Assembly: GCA_012519525.1 (NCBI GenBank)
Contig: JAAYQB010000068.1
Coordinates: 1-10,898 of the forward strand
Direction of reading: 5' to 3'
DNA: 10,898 nucleotides
Source of the DNA: Bacteroidales bacterium
Lineage (GTDB): Bacteria > Bacteroidota > Bacteroidia > Bacteroidales > WCHB1-69
The notes below the pieces were generated by a model. That model saw only the letters and a list, made by a program, of their open reading frames with translations, made no database searches and was not told where the DNA came from. The position numbers and the translations under genes were made by a program. Shown piece after piece: positions 7,357-10,898 of this stretch (positions are counted from its first letter, which is position 1; every line of letters starts with the position of its first letter).

Positions 7357-8706
7357 TTAACGAACGATACCTATGTAATTTTGTGGTGTAATTTGTTTTA
7401 ATTCTTCTTTTATTTTATCGCTTACTTCTAAGGTGTCAATAAAATGGTGTATTGTTTCTTTGTCGATAGCTGTTTTTCCTCTTGTTAATGCTTTGAGAGC
7501 CTCGTAAGGTTGGGGGTATTTTTCACGGCGAAGTATGGTTTGAATGGCTTCGGCAATTACTGCCCAGTTTTTTTCCAAATCCTCATTGATAACGGAATGA
7601 TGAATAATTATTTTGTTAAGTCCTTTTAATGTAGAAAGATAGGCTACGGTGCTATGTGCTAAAGGAACGCCGATGTTTCGTATAACAGTGCTGTCGGACA
7701 AGTCGCGTTGCAAGCGTGAAATCGGCAGCTTTGCCGATAAACCTTCTAACAATGCGTTGGCAATACATATATTGCCTTCCGAATTTTCGAAATCAATGGG
7801 ATTGACTTTGTGAGGCATTGCCGACGAACCTACTTCTCCTTCTTTTACTTGTTGCTTAAAGTAATTCATTGAAATATACGTCCACATATCTCTGTTGAGG
7901 TCAAGTAAAATGGTGTTGATACGTTTTAATGTATCGAAATAGGCAGCCATATTATCGTAATGTTCTATTTGTGTGGTTGTTTGTAGTCGTTTTAATCCCA
8001 AACTTTCGCTAAGGAAAACATTGCTGAATTTTATCCAATCAATTTTAGGATAAGCTATGTGATGTGCGTTGAAATTGCCGGTAGCACCGCCAAATTTACC
8101 GTTAAAAGGGATTTGGTTTAATAGAAAAAGCTGATTTTCCAATCGTTCAACAAAAACTTTTATTTCTTTTCCTAAGGTAGTGGGCGATGCCGGTTGACCG
8201 TGTGTGCGAGCTAACATAGGCACATTTTGCCAAGTATCGGCAAGCTCGGATAATTTAAGGATAATAGTGTTGAAATGATTTTCCAATACATTTTTATGAA
8301 ATGTTCGGATTAAATAGGGGATTGCCGTGTTGTTGACGTCTTGAGACGTTAATCCGAAATGGATAAACTCTTTATATTCGGCTAAACCTAAGCGGTCGAA
8401 TTTTTCTTTTAAGAAATATTCTACCGCTTTTACATCGTGATTGCTTGTCTTTTCGATGTTTTTGATTTGTTCTGCATCGCTGAAAGAGAAATCTTTATAA
8501 AGTTTTCTTAAAATAGGAAAATGTTTTGAGTCTATTTTATTTAATTCAGGAAGAGGTAGTTGACATAAAGCAATAAAGTATTCGACTTCAACCAATAGTT
8601 TTGCCCGAATATAAGCAAATTCCGAAAAATATTCCGATAAGACTTTTACTTGATGATAATAGCGTCCATCAATAGGGGAAATTGCTGTTAATGTGTTTAA
8701 TTCCAT
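7357..8706 (-). CDS. purB: Adenylosuccinate lyase
   Basis: This 449-residue protein belongs to the fumarase/aspartase superfamily. It cleaves SAICAR to AICAR plus fumarate, and adenylosuccinate to AMP plus fumarate, in purine synthesis. The N-terminus SPIDGRY (10-16) is typical of the E. coli-like PurB group. TSQDVNNTA (120-128) is the family's second conserved block, THGQPASPTT (168-177) includes the catalytic His169, and GSSAMPHKVNP (293-303) is the superfamily signature loop with the catalytic serine (Ser294 or Ser295). I choose the ATG at 8706 (MELNTL). A frame opening at 8745 would add 13 residues (MCIILLFLQKKIE) that no PurB has and would run through the likely promoter at 8722-8729. 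lepA follows after 24 nt. Confidence 0.96.
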   Translation of the reverse strand: MELNTLTAISPIDGRYYHQVKVLSEYFSEFAYIRAKLLVEVEYFIALCQLPLPELNKIDSKHFPILRKLYKDFSFSDAEQIKNIEKTSNHDVKAVEYFLKEKFDRLGLAEYKEFIHFGLTSQDVNNTAIPYLIRTFHKNVLENHFNTIILKLSELADTWQNVPMLARTHGQPASPTTLGKEIKVFVERLENQLFLLNQIPFNGKFGGATGNFNAHHIAYPKIDWIKFSNVFLSESLGLKRLQTTTQIEHYDNMAAYFDTLKRINTILLDLNRDMWTYISMNYFKQQVKEGEVGSSAMPHKVNPIDFENSEGNICIANALLEGLSAKLPISRLQRDLSDSTVIRNIGVPLAHSTVAYLSTLKGLNKIIIHHSVINEDLEKNWAVIAEAIQTILRREKYPQPYEALKALTRGKTAIDKETIHHFIDTLEVSDKIKEELKQITPQNYIGIVR

Positions 8707-8721
8707 TTCAATTTTTTTTTG

Positions 8722-8752
8722 CAAAAATAATAAAATTATGCACAAAGAACAA
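8722..8752 (-). promoter_or_regulatory. Promoter of purB-lepA (Bacteroidetes type)
   Basis: The minus strand has TATTTTTG at 8729-8722, matching TAnnTTTG, and TTG at 8752-8750, 20 nt upstream, as a -33 element. Transcription would begin roughly ten bases ahead of the purB ATG at 8706, giving a very short leader. As at yidC, the -7 element continues into TTTGCAAA (8718-8725). Confidence 0.6.
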
Positions 8753-8788
8753 TGCTTTAAGAATGTTTTTCTGTTTTTTATCGGATAA

Positions 8789-9310
8789 TTATGATTTTGA
8801 ATGGCAAAATTTTTTGATTATTTTTTTTGTTTTGCTATTGAACTCATTGTATTTGAATAACAGATATGACCCTTCGCTTATAAGTACTATTAAAGGATAT
8901 GCTGAGGGTTGATAGGATAAGTTGAAATAGGATGTTAATTTTCGACGTAAGCGTTCTTCCTTTGACATTCTTTCAGGAAATTCGAAATATACGCCTTTAC
9001 AATATGGGAATAATTGTGTGAAGTGGTTGATTTGGGATCTGTTAAATGAGGGATTATTATCATACCCTTCTGTAAGAATAATCAATGAGAAATTTTCTTT
9101 TATTTGTTTACTAAAAAAAGATGAAATTTCTTTTACGCAGCCGGAACAATAGATGTTGGGAATAACAACGATTATTGTTTTTGAATGCTCATACAGTGGT
9201 GTGATTTTTTTATCTATGGTAAATACAAAACTTGAATCGGATAAGTTTTGCGATTTTAGGATAGGAATAAACAGCAGTAATATAATTATATGGTAAAACC
9301 TTAGAGGCAT
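8789..9310 (-). CDS. Exported thioredoxin-fold protein with CSGC motif
   Basis: This 173-residue protein opens with a signal peptide (about 1-20: LRFYH, hydrophobic IIILLLFIPIL, ending KSQ), so it should act outside the cytoplasm. After a beta strand KTIIVVIP, the motif IYCSGC (Cys55, Cys58) sits where a thioredoxin-like or TlpA/peroxiredoxin-like protein keeps its redox pair. AYPLIVLI (137-144) resembles the strand after the cis-proline (Pro139). Two further cysteines are at 104 and 169. The Trp normally before the first Cys is replaced by Tyr and the segment between the motifs is divergent, so this is a distant member and I do not recognise a named family. It starts 1 nt after the propeller-like gene and closes the three-gene cluster. 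A disulfide-exchange role is inference from motif and context. Confidence 0.62.
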   Translation of the reverse strand: MPLRFYHIIILLLFIPILKSQNLSDSSFVFTIDKKITPLYEHSKTIIVVIPNIYCSGCVKEISSFFSKQIKENFSLIILTEGYDNNPSFNRSQINHFTQLFPYCKGVYFEFPERMSKEERLRRKLTSYFNLSYQPSAYPLIVLISEGSYLLFKYNEFNSKTKKIIKKFCHSKS

Positions 9311-9311
9311 T

Positions 9312-10514
9312 TTAAGGATATTTTAGATTAAATATGCTAATAGAAAAATAAGCTGATTTATTTTCAAAATAAGTTGTTTTATCACTTGTATATGCTTCAA
9401 TAGTTTTTCCAATGGGATTAATATCGGGAATAGCAGAAACGCAAATCATTTTGTTTTTATAAAAAAACACTTTATCCAAATGTTGCTTTACAATCCAGTA
9501 TTGTTTTTTTGTTATTACTTCATTATTTGTGTTCGGAACATTAACATTTAATTGAGATTTCAAAATGTTCCATTCGTTATTTTGTTTCTTAATGACATCA
9601 TAATAACACATGTCTTGATTGAAATATTTTGTTAATATCGTATTTGAGTCCAACCAATATACGTGATCTAAAAAGGAATATTTTTTTAATAGAGGCATAA
9701 CACATGAAATCAGAATATATGCTTGTTGAGAACTATCTATCAACCGGATTTGTTTTTCAGGTAGCTGTTGCCAATAATCCGGCGTCAAATGAATGCTTTC
9801 GCATAACAATAAATTTGTATCGAATAGGTCTATGTGATAATTAGTTCTTTGATGGAATGATATGCATGTTCTGTCTGAGTTGACAGAGAAAAAGTCACCT
9901 CCATATCTGCAATGTGTGGAAGCAATAAATGGAAAAAACGGTTGTATGGTGCAGACCTTTTTTTTCGGATGAAGAGTATATACCGTTATTTGTGTATTTG
10001 ATTTTATTTTAGGATATAAACTGTAATTTTCATTTCTTGCCAAGAATATACTGTTCTCTGAGATAAATGAAGCAAATTCAGGTGATAATTGTATGTTAAG
10101 TTTTAATTTTTTATAAATCTTAAATATATTATTGTTTCTTTTTAGAATAAGTAGATAACGGTCATATCCGAGTAAAATAAAATCATTATAAACCGTAAAA
10201 AGTTTATAATTATCATAGTAGTCTTTTCGTAGAGAACTATTTAAACGAGGAATTTTAATGATAAAAGAATCAACTTTCGTTTCATTCATATAAAAGCAAT
10301 AAAGGGTAAATTCATTAGCATCTGTATAAGACGCATTGTACTTATAAAACCAAATGCGTTCGTTGTCTAAAGCAACTTGATAATCGTCTAAATAGTCTGC
10401 TTGCAGGTGGTTGAAAATAATTGTCGTATCGTGTTCCAGTATGGAACAAAGGTGATTTTGAGAGTATGCCGAGATAATTACTTGGAATAAAATAAATAGA
10501 TAAAATGTCCTCAT
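9312..10514 (-). CDS. Secreted protein of unknown function, beta-propeller-like
   Basis: I do not recognise the family. The 400-residue protein starts with a signal peptide (about 1-19: MRTFYLFILFQVIISAYS then Q), with no lipobox at the cleavage region. The rest is dense in short beta-strand-like stretches spaced roughly 45-60 residues apart (for example FILLGYDRYLLILKR at 112, SIFLARNENYSLY at 155, DFFSVNSDRTCISF at 207, HVYWLDSNTILTKYF at 284, KVFFYKNKMICVSAI at 348). This is the texture of a six-bladed beta-propeller of the kind common in Bacteroidetes secreted proteins. Nine cysteines lie at 23, 73, 188, 202, 217, 238, 271, 303 and 358, high for such a protein. Its start overlaps the upstream thioredoxin stop by 1 nt (TAATG), and a second thiol-redox-like gene follows after 1 nt, suggesting that it is a substrate or partner of both. 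The propeller fold is inferred, not shown. Confidence 0.6.
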   Translation of the reverse strand: MRTFYLFILFQVIISAYSQNHLCSILEHDTTIIFNHLQADYLDDYQVALDNERIWFYKYNASYTDANEFTLYCFYMNETKVDSFIIKIPRLNSSLRKDYYDNYKLFTVYNDFILLGYDRYLLILKRNNNIFKIYKKLKLNIQLSPEFASFISENSIFLARNENYSLYPKIKSNTQITVYTLHPKKKVCTIQPFFPFIASTHCRYGGDFFSVNSDRTCISFHQRTNYHIDLFDTNLLLCESIHLTPDYWQQLPEKQIRLIDSSQQAYILISCVMPLLKKYSFLDHVYWLDSNTILTKYFNQDMCYYDVIKKQNNEWNILKSQLNVNVPNTNNEVITKKQYWIVKQHLDKVFFYKNKMICVSAIPDINPIGKTIEAYTSDKTTYFENKSAYFSISIFNLKYP

Positions 10515-10898
10515 TATTGTTTGTCTTTTTTTATAATTTCTTCTAAATCGAAAATAATTCTTTCTTTTGCAGTAAGTCCGGTATATCGTTTTTCTTCTTT
10601 TCCGTTTTTAAAAATAATAATAACAGGTATTATTTTAGTATTATACTTTATAACAGTGGCTTGGCATTTATCTATATTTAATTTATAAAAAGCTGCTTTT
10701 TTATGAAATTTTTTTGCAATCTGCTCATATTCGGGTGAAAATAAATTACAAGGTCTGCACCAAATTGCCCAAAAATCAACCACAACATATTTTTGCGATA
10801 GAATAGCGTTTTGAAAAGCAGAATCCGATTCAATTATAGGATAAATGTATTTGCTGCTTTTTTCCGATTCTTGTGCATTTGTAACTAAACAAGCGGCA
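10514..10898 (-). CDS. Exported thioredoxin (5' end outside window)
   Basis: The frame is open from the stop at 10514-10516 to the right edge, giving 127 visible residues. The usual thioredoxin order is seen: strand YVVVDFWAIW, redox site WCRPC (visible residues 46-50; 10748-10762), helix SPEYEQIAKKF, strand FYKLNID, cis-proline segment TKIIPVIIIFKNG, and C-terminal helix. Visible residues 1-9 read AACLVTNAQ, the end of a signal peptide (cleavage after NAQ) or possibly a lipobox with Cys3. The protein is therefore exported and its true start lies beyond 10898. A GTG at 10783 is not a sensible start: it would delete the signal sequence and the first part of the fold. WCRPC differs from the classical WCGPC, which usually shifts redox potential. 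It leads the tight three-gene cluster. Confidence 0.83.
   Translation of the reverse strand, partial: AACLVTNAQESEKSSKYIYPIIESDSAFQNAILSQKYVVVDFWAIWCRPCNLFSPEYEQIAKKFHKKAAFYKLNIDKCQATVIKYNTKIIPVIIIFKNGKEEKRYTGLTAKERIIFDLEEIIKKDKQ

Noticed and set aside
8707..8745. N-terminal extension of purB by 13 residues
   Set aside because: No adenylosuccinate lyase starts this way, and the extension would overlap the TAnnTTTG element. The ATG at 8706 gives the standard N-terminus.
8707..8788. Possible terminator after the exported thioredoxin-like gene
   Set aside because: Only very short or mismatched stems (TTATC/GATAA with a 1-nt loop, GCA/TGC) are found and no U-tract follows, so none was annotated.
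8682..8912. Plus-strand open frame of 76 codons
   Set aside because: It runs antisense across the purB start, its promoter and the end of the neighbouring gene. The Phe/Leu-rich translation reflects A/T-rich antisense sequence.
1..10898. CRISPR array, tRNA or rRNA genes, insertion sequence or phage genes
   Set aside because: I saw no spaced identical repeats beyond the protein-coding WG units, no tRNA-like or rRNA segment, and no transposase, integrase or phage motif.

Overview
This AT-rich window looks like a chromosomal segment of a Bacteroidetes (probably Bacteroidales-like, anaerobic) genome. Three things point there: promoter -7 elements of the TAnnTTTG type ahead of yidC and purB, A/T-rich leaders with almost no Shine-Dalgarno sites, and a YidC with a large N-terminal extracytoplasmic domain. 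A ferredoxin-dependent 2-oxoacid oxidoreductase fits an anaerobic lifestyle. Every gene I accept is on the minus strand, so transcription runs from high to low coordinates.

Layout in transcription order (right to left). (1) 10898-8789: a compact accessory-looking cluster of three exported proteins. It starts with a thioredoxin (WCRPC) whose N-terminus is cut by the window edge. Next comes an unrecognised 400-residue secreted protein with beta-propeller-like texture and nine cysteines. Last is a small secreted thioredoxin-fold protein with a CSGC motif. The genes overlap by 1 nt and are separated by 1 nt, so they almost certainly form one operon. (2) 8706-5545: purB (adenylosuccinate lyase) and lepA (elongation factor 4), 24 nt apart, with a promoter in front of purB and a hairpin terminator after lepA. 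(3) 5398-708: yidC (membrane insertase), with its own promoter, followed after only 52 nt by a four-gene 2-oxoacid:ferredoxin oxidoreductase operon (delta, alpha, beta, gamma). A strong hairpin plus U-tract at 590-617 ends this unit. (4) 512-1: the start of a secreted WG-repeat protein that runs off the left edge.

Regions 2 and 3 are housekeeping: purine synthesis, translation, membrane protein insertion and anaerobic 2-oxoacid metabolism. The least explained parts are the exported thiol-redox/propeller cluster at the right end and the WG-repeat protein with an alternating two-unit repeat at the left end. Two predicted gene starts need care. purB should begin at 8706, because a longer reading frame would run through its promoter. 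The thioredoxin gene continues unbroken past a GTG at 10783 to the window edge. I see no tRNA or rRNA, CRISPR array, insertion sequence or phage gene, and no gene-free stretch longer than 300 bases.
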